Of a DNA stretch of 64,000 nucleotides, positions 24,412-34,890 are shown in pieces. Below the pieces are notes generated by a model. The model ran no database searches. It saw only the letters and a program-made list of their open reading frames with translations, and was not told the DNA's origin. The stretch's first letter is position 1. Each line of letters opens with the position of its first letter. Source of the stretch: Pachypanchax playfairii (Eukaryota; Chordata; Actinopteri; Cyprinodontiformes; Aplocheilidae); contig SSNP01000001.1 in the NCBI GenBank assembly GCA_006937955.1, forward strand, positions 7,882,165 through 7,946,164. Reading direction: 5' to 3'. The position numbers were made by a program, and so were the translations under genes.

Positions 24412-26324
24412 TTGAGGTTTTTCCCCACTGTAGTGTGCCAGAATCAAGCGCTTGTAAACAACTCTATTTTCTTTTATTTATTTATTTTTATTTTTTTTCA
24501 CAAAAGAAGCAATAGTGTTCATTGGCTACTGTGATCTGAGTACCGTTGACTACCTTTCTCTGCTGCTTTCAACTGTCATTCCAGTGTGTGATTAATGCAA
24601 TCATCTTCTGCAGCACTCACATCTAGCTTTCATCAGAGACTAAATCCATGGGGGCTGTCCCTGGGCTCATCAGAAGTATTGCTTCACATCACTTTAAATT
24701 TAATTCTGTTCAATCCATGTTATAGATATCACAAAGTCACACCATACAAAATATTGATCAAGTTTAATTCAAACCCAATTAAATTGACTCAACTCCAATC
24801 TAATTATTACTTTATTCAGTGAATTAAATTAAATTATAATTACGTTTTTAGATTAAAATCTACTGCATATGTAAATATAAGAAGTTAATTTGTTTAAAGT
24901 TATTTGTCTATTGAAATCAATGAAGTATATTGAATTTTCATTTTTATTTCATCTCCATCCTGATCTTTACAGACTGCCTCAGTGAATACAGCTGTGCAGT
25001 TATTGTTAAATTTGTCCTTCAAACAGGCCGGTTTGCTTTCCTCAAGGTGTGGTAGTAGGTACTTTTCTGTAGTCAGAATCTTCCAAATGAATGGTTTGTC
25101 TCTCTATATATGCTAGGGTACATCAAGGAGTTACAGTAATAAAGAGGCACTTTTAGCAATGTGTGTGAAGGTCTGCAGACATCCTGTTGTGTAAGAGGAG
25201 TTTCATAGATTCCCAGGAAGGCAGACCGCTGATCAAATAAGCACATTCAACATTTTTGGATAACTCACACAGAACAACTATGCCATTGCTTTTTCTTGAA
25301 AATATTAAACCCTTGGATAAACAAAATATATTATTTTACTTTATGTTCTATCTTTTCTAAAGTTACACTTACACATATCTGGCTTGGTATTCCTGCTGAA
25401 CTGGTTGGAATATTTTCAATGAAAACAAGCTTGAAGCTCATTGTGTCACTCCAGGTATCCCAGATCTCTCTCTCAGAGCTTAACCAACATGTTGGGAGAC
25501 AGTAGCACCTCTCAGATCTCCTGAACCCAGAATGCAGTAAGGCCCACCTATTGCAGTTCCTATTCGCAGTTCTTTCAGGGACTGAAGCTCAGTTTATCTA
25601 AAAGTGTAAGATTGCTATGACAACAACAGTACCTAAATTATCCGGAGCTCAGAGGGACCTGTCAGCTGTTGTTTGGACTTCAAACTTTTCAAAACATTAC
25701 TTCAGATCCAAAGAAACATTTTTAAAAATTAAAGTAACACGAAACATTAACAGACTACCAGAGTGAGGCCATGGGAGACCAACAACTTCCATAGTCTTCA
25801 AGCAGAAAATGAGAGGAAAGAAACCATGATGGGAAATATTAATAACAGCCTTTTCATTTCTTTATCTTTTAGCTTTTATATTATTCATTAAGCCTCAGTT
25901 CTTTTATTCTCTTATCCCTGAATCAGCAAGCAATGTGTGAAATAAACCAGAATTAAAAACTACTTTTTTCATCAATATTGTCTTTGAAACAGAAAATGAG
26001 CCCAATTTTAATGTCACAATTTTGTGCAACAAAAACTCTAACAAATAAATAATGTGACCATTTTCAGTTCTTAAAATTAGATAAATGGAATACTTGAAAA
26101 ACGCAAAACTAATAATTCCATATGTGTTTCTGTTATTGAAAGACAAAATAGGGAAGTTGTGAAAACTGACTCTTCCAAAGGATTAAAAAGAGCCAGAGGC
26201 TTTTGATCAAATGTTCTGGATACTATGATGGTTAAAAAGTGGGCTCACATTCACTAAAACAGAGGTTTCTGCAACTGGTTGAATCGTTCATATGTGGGAA
26301 AATATCAGCAATGATATCATAGAA

Positions 26325-26459
26325 GTGAGTGTTGTTGCCTGTCAATTTGGCAAGGGTTAGTAGGCCAATTCCAAACAATTTGGAGTCCATCATCCTGCGA
26401 TAAGAAAGATTACTCACAAGTCAAAATTATTTAGGACAGTGGCCAATCTTCCCAGGACA
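26325..26459 (+). pseudogene. Tc1-like transposase N-terminal HTH fragment
   Basis: One frame reads GKG**ANSKQFGVHHPAIRKI followed by THK and then FRTVANLPRT. This matches the N-terminal HTH and linker of fish Tc1-like transposases (SGKGY..ISKxFGVHHSTVRKIIHKWK..RTVANLPRSGRP). Two adjacent stops follow GKG and the conserved W is lost, so it is a pseudogene. It ends abruptly after the linker, without catalytic domain. The sequence differs from the HTH at 7764-7889, so it comes from another Tc1 subfamily. Confidence 0.8.
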
Positions 26460-27299
26460 GAAAAATCATGTTTTCCTGTATGTGTGTGTCTGTGTGTGAA
26501 TGGGCTGTCTGACATCTTATTTTTGTCTGTAACTAAACAGCCCTTTCTGCATGATCTTCCAAAATACAAATTGTTTAAAAAAGTTAAGAAGTGTTTGTAA
26601 AACTGTGGAAATGGTATGTAATTTCACATGAAGCATAACATACTTTCAGGAAACAGATGAAAAACACATCACAAATGTAGTTTTTTTTTCTGTTTTATTA
26701 TTGCTTCCTCCCACATGTGAACAGCGGAGACATGTGCAGATACAACAAAAGAAGAGTCTCTCTGAACGGAAATAGTCTTTTTTAAACTATTGTAAATTAA
26801 ATATGAAGAATGGCCCAGGTGCATTATCTTGCGGCTGTTTATGCTGCACCCAACCGCTGCCGACAGGTTAGCGTTAAATCTGTTTAAGATGATGTACATA
26901 TTCATTCTAAATTCATTGTATACTAAAGGATTAAAGTGTCATGCACCATTTCACAACTTCAATGTAAAAATCACCTACAATACAATTAGCTTCTCTCTCT
27001 CTCCTTTAGATGCCTTTTGTGAATTGAGGAATCATTTTGCATATTTTTGCTGAGGTCAACCTTCAGTTTGTTGGCAGGAAAACAAAGAAGGCAGTGAAAT
27101 TATTTGGCAAGAAAAACAGAAAAAAGCCTCTGTGTTGCTGTTGTACTTTCTGGAATTGTATGTTTCCTAAAATGTAGTTTTCAAGTCTGAGTATGTAGGG
27201 ATTTTCTGTTATACTGCATATCTAACATTCATTAAGTGGAAGTTATAATTTTTTTTTGAAACAATAAGACAACTTTACCTCCATAGGCCCATCAGTCTA
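26460..27299. other. AT-rich non-coding DNA
   Basis: Nothing recognised apart from short T and TG runs. Confidence 0.6.
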
Positions 27300-27470
27300 G
27301 CCATCTAATTATCTATCCACCCATCCATCCTTGTTCCTGTTGTCAAGACAGGCTAAATTGGGTGAAGTTTTCTGCATTATTAGTGTCACACATGGGCTGG
27401 TGCTTACCTCCATTGGGGAAAGGCAAGTTAAACCATGAACTGGTTGCCTATCCATCATAAAACACTATAG
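27300..27470 (-). mobile_element. Teleost SINE-like retroposon, 3' part (minus strand)
   Basis: It starts with ATCTATCCACCCATCCATCC, the reverse complement of the ATGG-rich tail, followed by GGGCTGGTGCTTACC, CATTGGGGAAAGGCAAG and ACTGGTTGCCTATCCATCA. This is the reversed order of the 3' region of the same family as 31731-32088. The 5' half is absent. Confidence 0.7.
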
Positions 27471-28137
27471 AAGGTATAAAATAGTTCACATTATGTTTAC
27501 ATTTGAATCAAGTAAGATTTTGGCAGATAACACATTGGAAATAAACTCAAGTACAGGGTTAGCCACCAAGATTAATTAATACCAGAGATTTTGGTCTCTT
27601 TTTTAATTTAATATAATCATTAAAATATGTAAGCTTTAACCAGCAACAAGTATGTAGAAAAGCAAACACTGCTCAGTTGAATTAATGTATGTGAACCCTT
27701 CACATGACACGTTATAGCTTAAAGCTAAAGCCTTCAAAGGTAAGCTACATTGTGTGCCTGTTAAATCCATGTGTGACTGCTGTGATAGTTACGCAGTCAG
27801 GCTAAAAACAGAATCATCTTGTTCAGTGTAGAAAACTTCCACCTTTAGCTCAGTCAGATACCAGTCATACCTGTATTTTTGCACAGGAGAAAGAGTTTAA
27901 CTAGCTACTGTTTTGTTTTTTCAGATATCTAAAAAATCATTTTGAAAATCCATCTGGTTTCAAGTGAACCATTTCCACTTTGAATTGAAAGATTGTTTCA
28001 TTATCTTCAGTGCATTATCAGGAGGAGAGATTTGTCTCTTTTTTGTGAGGTATTATTAATCTCTAAAATAGGTATCACATTATGCAAATGGGTATGGAGA
28101 ACATTGTCTATGTTAGACTTCATTTTGCCCCCCTACC
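27471..28137. other. AT-rich non-coding DNA
   Basis: Nothing recognised. Confidence 0.6.
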
Positions 28138-28191
28138 AAAAAAAAAAAAAAAAAAAAAAANNNNNNNNNNAAAAAAAAAAAAAAAAAAAAA
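28138..28191. repeat. Poly-A tract containing a 10-N assembly gap
   Basis: A-runs of 23 (28138-28160) and 21 (28171-28191) flank ten Ns. The gap is most simply an unresolved homopolymer length; the nominal ten is probably a placeholder. Confidence 0.95.
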
Positions 28192-29529
28192 GGAAAAAAC
28201 AACAACAACCTCAGGGGTTGTTTTACAAGAGGTGCAAAACAAGAACATGTGCCCCGTCACTGTGCTAGTGCACACCCCCTAGCTGTGCATTATCCATTCT
28301 CCTGGATTAATGGGGCAATTGATCAACGACAGACTTGTGTATCCAAGAAAGCAGCTGATCAGTCACCTACAGCAGGGCCCAATACAAGAGCACCAATCAG
28401 CACAGCAACAGCCAGAATGATTACAAACGCATGACTGGGCCAAACATCAGAGGATCTGTCATTGACTCCCACCTCACCTGGCAGCCTGACAGTGATAGGA
28501 GATGGAACCTTAGTGGGGTGGCAAAGAGGAAACGGAAGATAGGTTCAACAGGGCAGAAACCTAAAGGGGATAAAAACACAGGTGTAAAGCTCAATTGCAG
28601 AGCCAAGAGCAGCCTTGGAGTGAAAAAAAAAATCTCCCCTGTGCTGACAATATAAAGACATACACTTGAAAAGACATGACGGTTGATTACATAGTTTGAG
28701 ATAAAGATAGAACAGATTTCATCAGGGTTCTTTGCTGTAACCGAAATGGATACAAAGACAAACAATTCTTGGATTTCTATTGGCAGACGTGTCAAAGCTG
28801 TCCCTTTAACTGCAATCATCTCAATTACGTGCCTCCCATGGTAAATAACAGAAATAGATTTAAAGCTGAGAAAGTGTGACTTACACAATGACTTTCAGTC
28901 TCCACAAATAACGTCTTGAAGCTGCTTCACATAGGCTCCCCATGGTCTCCAACCATTCATATTACAAGCTCCAAAAATATTGAAGCCATACAGTCCCTAT
29001 ACTGCATGTATTTGGTATTGTTTTATTAAAATTAAAATAACAGAATTTAAAGAAATACAAAAATGATTATATTAAAGAAAAATCAATAATAATGACAAGT
29101 ATCACAGCAGTTTTCATTCACTAAAACAGACGAAAGTCTCTTTCTTCATCCTTGCACATTGTCGTTGCAGTGTGTCCTTGCACTGCATTTCCCATCAGTC
29201 ACCTGTCCATCATCCATCAAAAGAGAGACAGCTGTAACCCTCACAATGCACTGTGATAACACCGAGCTGAGTATGTTTAAACACTCAATCAATACAGGAA
29301 ATGGCTCAACCGGTTTCTTTTATTCAAACAGAAAGTATTACTTTCACGCAGAGCACAATGGAGGCAGTCAAGTTGGGTGTTAATGGAATGAAATGTAACT
29401 AAAGATGGAAAGGCAGAGGAGTTAGGCTTCAAGTTAAAGAGCCAGTAGCCCAAAGTAGTAGTGCTCAAAGCAAAGTCTATAAAATTATAGTAGATATAAG
29501 ATATAGGAAATGATATGATGAGTTAGCTG
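28192..29529. other. Non-coding DNA with the window's longest, unassigned ORF
   Basis: A 155-codon frame lies on the minus strand at 28421-28888. It is rich in F, S, L and I, has no recognisable domain, signal or motif, and its downstream part overlaps a plus-strand frame. It shows no splice-site pattern and is most likely chance. The interval 28200-28650 is less AT-rich than its surroundings but matches no repeat I know. Confidence 0.5.
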
Positions 29530-29791
29530 TGAGATAACTTGACTTGGGCCACACAGAATCTTATTTGTAACACCAACAACCCCCTTTGGTGAACTGCAAT
29601 GAAAATTGCAAGCCAGACCTTCTTGCCCAACAATGCCCGATCTGCTAAATACTCTACAGAATGAATGGGAGCAAACGCCTATCGGAGCACTCAACAGCTT
29701 GTGTAAAGCCTTATTAGCTGATATAGAAACAAAGGAAACCTTTTGGTGTAATGTCTGATGTGGCTAAATATTTTGTCCCATATAATGCATG
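29530..29791 (+). mobile_element. Tc1/mariner element, 3' end
   Basis: The transposase C-terminus is followed about 30 bp later by a terminus-like segment (ATTTTGTCCCATATAATGCA, 29770-29789), which resembles the ACTTTTGGCCATATAGTG end of a widespread teleost Tc1-like family. No matching left terminus is found upstream, so the copy is 5'-truncated or deleted. Confidence 0.75.
29606..29758 (+). pseudogene. Tc1-like transposase C-terminus
   Basis: Fifty uninterrupted codons to a TGA at 29756-29758 contain ARPSCPTMPDLLNTLQNEW, followed by P, L.SL and ALLAD at the spacing of the C-terminal tail of fish Tc1-like transposases. Immediately upstream the same frame has FGELQ, a stop, and KLQ, equivalent to the family's WDELERRL. 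Further upstream, remnants of the catalytic NP..H/E block are scrambled. Not functional. Confidence 0.85.
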
Positions 29792-31730
29792 TTTATGGCA
29801 GGATTTAGAATAACAAATAACATAACTTTACAGATGTTTTTTTTTATTTAACTGACCAGAATGTCTAGAGACAACACTTTGCTGCTCAGTAAAATAAGCC
29901 AACTTATCCTGACATACAACATTATAAATAGAAAAAATAATGTTAGCAAGCATAATAGAGCATTTCAGGTATTGATACAGCTAAAGTATTCTAAAAACAA
30001 AAAGAATCAGGTTTAATAAAGCTTACCAGTTATGGATTACTTGATTTAATTTGACTATTAGCTATAATCTAAGTACTGGACAGGCATGACTTTACATGTA
30101 AAATGAGAAAGGAAAGAACTGTGCAACATCTGAACTGAAATTTTTCTCATAATACCATTGTCACAGCCAGTTCTGTTTCTCATACAATATAATCCACCCC
30201 TACATCCCTTCTAGTCCTGGCAGACACCCTCTGTTATGCTCACTGCACCGACCCAGCCCTTCAGTGGACTCTGCCATTTGATCCATGTCGGGAAAGATTC
30301 ACGCTTTGCGATGTAGGGAGCAAAAGTGGTGGCAGATGAATTTCACTCTCTCGCCCCTCACCATCCATAATTCAGCATTTGCACCTTCTTTTTCTTCTTC
30401 TTCTTTTTCTTCCTCCTCCTCATCCTTCTCTCACCCCCCTCTCCTCCTGTCTCCCTTGTCTCAGTGTGTTTGCTGCTTCTACCCTCTTAACATCTGCACT
30501 CCAGCACAGAATCAACCTGAGGTTTTGGTCATCTGTAAATCTTCCACTTGGAACTGTGGGTCAAGCCATGAAGAAAAGGTGAGAACAAAAGTCAGTGCTG
30601 CTTTTAAAGTATCAAAATTTGTGGAGTGATGCGTATGGCAACTGTATGCATGTTTTACAGACATGTGGATGATCCACTTGCTTTTGTTCTGCGTGATATA
30701 CCTTTTATGATTTTTTGTTACAGAGACTTGCTGTGGTAGCTTAGTGAGCCAGTTGAAAAATAAAACAAGTATCTGGTGGTCATAAGACATCAGGGGGTAC
30801 ATTAGAAATCGTTAGAGCATTAGTCATTGGCATGCAATAAAGTTTAACGTCCCTGTGGGACTTGCTATTCTTCCCGTCTCCCTGTACACGTGCACACAAA
30901 GACAACAATCAGCTATTCTGCAGGCTACTCTTTTATCAGCTCATAAAGAGAATCAGTGAAGCTTATCATAACACTTCAATCACTGAAGTCAAAGGGGAAC
31001 TTGGTTATCTTCTCTAAATGAAATATGGATTTATACTAATTTGCATTTTTATTTATTTATTTTGAATACATCCACCATGTTGAGTTCATAGAGTTTGGTT
31101 AACAAATGTTTGTCTTTTAATACTGTATATTTATACTAGAAAGTCATAAGCTTTAGGCCTTTTGTGAGAATGTTTACTGATAATACAGATCATAAAGGAA
31201 TTTCAATTAAATATTACACAGGCCATGACAAACATTTCTGTACTTCAACTGCACTCATAGTATTATATTTACACAGGTTGCTGTTGCTTCAGGATGTTTG
31301 ATTAATCTGATATACAGTGATACATAGCTTTCAGCTGATTTTGAGCAAACTTCAGATATAACAGCTGGTGAAGAGAGCAAAACAAAGAAAAACAGGGAAA
31401 GATAAAGAATGAGTAATATCTCATGGACACTTGCTCTTGATGTGTTCTTACATAAGAAATTACTGAGGAGTGCTGAGGCTAAAGTCTGATGCAACGATGT
31501 CAGCACAGCAGGATTTCAAAGAAGCAGGTTCAGAGTGAAATACTGCTAAGATGTAGAAAATAAGCAAGGCAAAATATAACACACAGTGATGTCTGCTGAG
31601 TATAACAATCAGCGGGAGGCAGATTTTAAAGCTGTTGTGTTGTGACTGTGTTTGATGTTTCTGTTAGTTTTACCCTTCTCATGTTTACTGTTTCATATTC
31701 TATACACTATAACATCTTGTCCATAAGAGC
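29792..31730. other. AT-rich non-coding DNA
   Basis: No gene recognised. It contains the pyrimidine tract at 30384-30462, directly followed by an exon-like segment at 30465-30578 (see findings). Confidence 0.55.
30384..30462 (+). repeat. Polypyrimidine (CTT/CCT)n tract
   Basis: About 80 bp almost purely C and T on the plus strand, with CTT then CCT units and a few A interruptions. Such tracts can be polymorphic, form triplex DNA or act as strong splice-acceptor pyrimidine tracts. Confidence 0.9.
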
Positions 31731-32088
31731 TGCAAAATGGCATAGTTAGTTAGTAACAAGAAACAAGAAAGTCATGGGTTTGACTTCTGGCCGTTCTCTG
31801 TTGAGTTTGCATTTATCCCCTGTGGGTCTTCTGTAGTATTATCCCACAGAGTAATACCATATATGTTAGCTGGGAGTTCTAAGTAGGCCGTATGTGTTAG
31901 GGTGTGTGTAATACGTGTGTATATGGTTGTTTGTCTCTGTGTGGCCCTTTGATGAACTGGCGAGAGGTCCATAGTAAACCCCACCTCTCGCCCAATGACT
32001 GTTAGAGCCTGTTGCAGATAGAGCTGATGTCTATCTACTGCTATACCTTGAACAGAATAAAATGGTATAGATAATAGATGGAGGGGTC
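31731..32088 (+). mobile_element. Near full-length tRNA-headed teleost SINE-like retroposon
   Basis: The unit starts with a tRNA-like head: A box ATGGCATAGTTAGTTAGTAA (31738-31757) and B box GGGTTTGACTTCTGGC (31776-31791). The conserved body follows in order: GAGTTTGCATTTATCCCC, then TGTGTATATGGTTGTTTGTC, GGCCCTTTGATGAACTGGCG, CCACCTCTCGCCCAATGACT and a tail with GAACAGAATAAAATGG. It is the most complete of six copies in the window and shows that the family carries a polymerase III-type head. It is diverged, with the poly-purine/ATGG tail eroded. Confidence 0.8.
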
Positions 32089-32267
32089 TGCACTAAAAAA
32101 GGCAAAATAATGAAACCATCATTAGAGAAACTAGTGTTATAAAGATGCATAATGCACTAATAGAAAAGTATCTTCATCTTAATTTGAAAGATTAGCTTGG
32201 TGGAAAACCTTCAGCATTTCTAAAATTTAATATAATCAGCAGCTGTTTAATTAAGTTTGATCCAGTG

Positions 32268-32296
32268 ATGCACCTCAGCTTTGTGCTGAGGTGCAT
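32268..32296. repeat. Perfect hairpin, 12-bp arms, 5-nt loop
   Basis: ATGCACCTCAGC and its exact reverse complement flank TTTGT. The stem is GC-balanced and would be stable in RNA. It is too short for a typical microRNA precursor. Confidence 0.95.
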
Positions 32297-32690
32297 AACC
32301 CTCCATCAACATCAGTGATAACAAGTGGGTAGAAAATTTGTAAAGAAATGTTGTTTTTATTGAAGCTAAAATACATTTAAAATACAAAGGGTTGTTATTG
32401 TTACATAAAAAAAGAGAAGCATCAAATTTTGAAATTGACCAAAGTTGGACCTGCTACATACATTTCAAAGTGCCAGTATTTTATAGTATAATTTTGTTCA
32501 GTGATAGAATAATACTGCCACTTAATGTTTTTAAGGCATGTCAAAAGGTCAAACTATGACAAACTATGTTTTATGGTAAGCTAATGAAATAAAATAAAGA
32601 AAATCTTGGACTGCCATTTTAGTCAGTTCACTGACATTCATTTCTGTTTGAGAAATAATGCATTGTCTTATGGGTTTTTATTTCTTAACA

Positions 32691-32702
32691 AATATATATA
32701 CA

Positions 32703-32752
<50 letters not shown>
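32691..32752. repeat. (TA)n microsatellite
   Basis: A nearly pure TA tract (49 bp from 32704) preceded by ATATATACAG. It can extrude a cruciform and is likely length-polymorphic. Confidence 0.95.
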
Positions 32753-32756
<4 letters not shown>

Positions 32757-34599
32757 GTATACACAGTGAAGATGAAAACATGGAATAACGACTTAACACA
32801 TAATATGAAACACACTTAAAACATTTTTGAGGACATGTCTTCTAAATGGTTCCAGTGTCTGTTCAAATAGTTGTGCTCATTCTTTTTTTTTTATTATTCA
32901 GTCCCTGACATTTTCTTTTCAGTAGAATATTGGATATGGTCCAATCCCTTGAGGCAAAAAATAGTGCTTTCCAACTTTCTCATAGTCTTGGTGAGTTTTC
33001 ACAATGTTTAGGTAAGGTTAAAGAAATATCACAGCTTTCAATCTAATTTAAGTACTTTTCTCCTCCCCCCAAACCTTGACAGGAGTGATAATGCCAAAAT
33101 GATCCATACAAATCTGTTTGGGATTTTTGATTTTTTGAAGGGGGTTCAAATGCAACTTATCGATGTAGGACTTAATTCATGACTCATAAATCAAATCACA
33201 TATATTAAACAAGTCAAAAAAGTCCCTTGATGTGTTGTTCTATTTTAGTTTATAGACAGTATATCTTTAAATATTTATTGATGGACACTGCATTTTTTAC
33301 GCAATTTACTGAAATATGTTACAGTATTTGCTTTTATGTGCCAAAAGTTTCTTGAGATGCATCCAAACTATCAACTTCACATAATTCTTCTTTTCTCACA
33401 GTTATGATATCCAAACAAGTAAAATAGAATGACAAAAAAATGTAATGCTAACTTATTAGAATGAAACATGAAAAACAAAGCCTTTTTTTAATGACTTTGT
33501 AAAAACAGCAAGACATTCAGGAACAAAATCAGAGGCTCAGGCACACAATGCTACTTTTGAATAGGGTAATTAAACACTGGATGGTCTCCATCTGGGTTTC
33601 AGATTTAACATGATTTCATTGTTGCACTTTCCATATAGCTGTTGATTAAAAATGCCTTCAGCAGATAGGTGTGATTACCCAGCTGCTGCCCGGTAATACA
33701 ACACAATAAGCGTAATGGTGAGGACACTAAATTAAATTCATGTTGCTGATTGAACTCTGTTTGACATAGAGCTTAAAATGAGACTAAAATGAGACATTCA
33801 TCGTTCTCTGATGGCTGAGAACACTACGTGGCAGATATTTTCAGATGTGAGAAAGTCAGATGCTTCTGTTACTTTCAGTTTTAGTTGTTATGTTTATCTG
33901 GAGTGTAAAACAACTGTAATCTCCAATCAGAAGTTCAGCCCATTAAGTGACATTTTATTTCATTTTGTCAATATAGTTGTCAGACTTTGCTTTCTTTGTA
34001 TTTTCTAGTTAATATGAAACAGATTTTACTTGGTGGCTTTGAAAATATCCATCTGTTGTTAAATCTTAGTGAGAAGAAATCGCTGAAATGTTTTTTTTTT
34101 TTTTTTACAAAGTAAAATGAGATAAAGAAAACAGTAAAGAAAAGCAGTAAAAGCAAGACAATTTCAGATTTCAATTTGACATGTTCCCAATGCATTGTTC
34201 ACTATATTAGTTTGGATTAATAGACCCAGTGGTTACATTTAATTGTTACTATATTTATATAACTTCAACCAATCTGCGTGGATGCTTTTGTATAATTTCA
34301 ACTTCCAGGGTTATTTTGTTTCCTTCTGTCCATGTGTGATTAGTTTATGATTAGACACTATTTTTCTTATATCTTTTTGAACCTTCTGGTTGGTAAAGAT
34401 TTACTAAACAGTTAAAAGATTGCAACTGAAGGAACCACATCTCCCTACAGGCTACAAGATGTTTTGCACATACTAAAACAAAACTGCAGCTACAGAAGAT
34501 GTGGCTAAATACAAAACAATCATAGCTTTACTGTCAGATGAAATGTGTTTTGTTGAGAGTTAATTGTATTTAAACACACAAACACTAGACAAGGAGAAA

Positions 34600-34890
34600 A
34601 AAAATAACTCTTAACTAATAGATAACAGGTTGTAGAACACAACACAAATACATAAAATAATCTTTCAACCACACAAAACACAGCAGCCCCCAAAGCATCA
34701 CCAAATGGACTAGAAGACAGGATGGTGTTGATTGGAGAGCAGGAAAAACTAGAGGTTTAAGTACTGCAGAGGCTGATTGGGTGAGTAGAGGCAGGTGTGC
34801 TGAGTGGGAACAAGGATCACATATTATAAATGACAACCCAAAGAAAAAAAATACCGGACGTCCCCTATGTGTAACATAACAAATATAAAT
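34600..34890 (-). repeat. Possible transposon-derived block (unclassified)
   Basis: Read on the minus strand, the order CTCAGCACACCTGCCTCTAC, AATCAGCCTCTGCAGTACTT and AACCTCTAG resembles the promoter-like part of several teleost repeats. It lies between a TAACAGGTTG-type start and a GTGTAACATAAC end. No coding remnant or confirmed terminal repeats. A weak call by resemblance. Confidence 0.3.

Larger units (their letters stand above)
23406..26324. other. AT-rich non-coding DNA
   Basis: No gene. It contains (TG/TA)-type simple repeats at 23872-23945, an imperfect 20-bp-arm hairpin at 24370-24411, and T-rich runs near 24470-24500. Segments around 25020-25260 and 25470-25720 are less AT-rich, without any recognised family. 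Confidence 0.55.
32089..34599. other. AT-rich non-coding DNA
   Basis: No gene. It contains a perfect 12-bp hairpin (32268-32296), a TA tract (32691-32752) and a poly-T run (34091-34106). The patch 33540-33750 is less repetitive and has several TAAT words, but nothing more can be said. Confidence 0.6.

Noticed and set aside
27993..28282. Frames with poly-lysine across the A-run and gap
   Set aside because: They are translation of a homopolymer plus Ns.
29485..29694. 69-codon minus frame
   Set aside because: It is antisense to the Tc1 transposase C-terminus.
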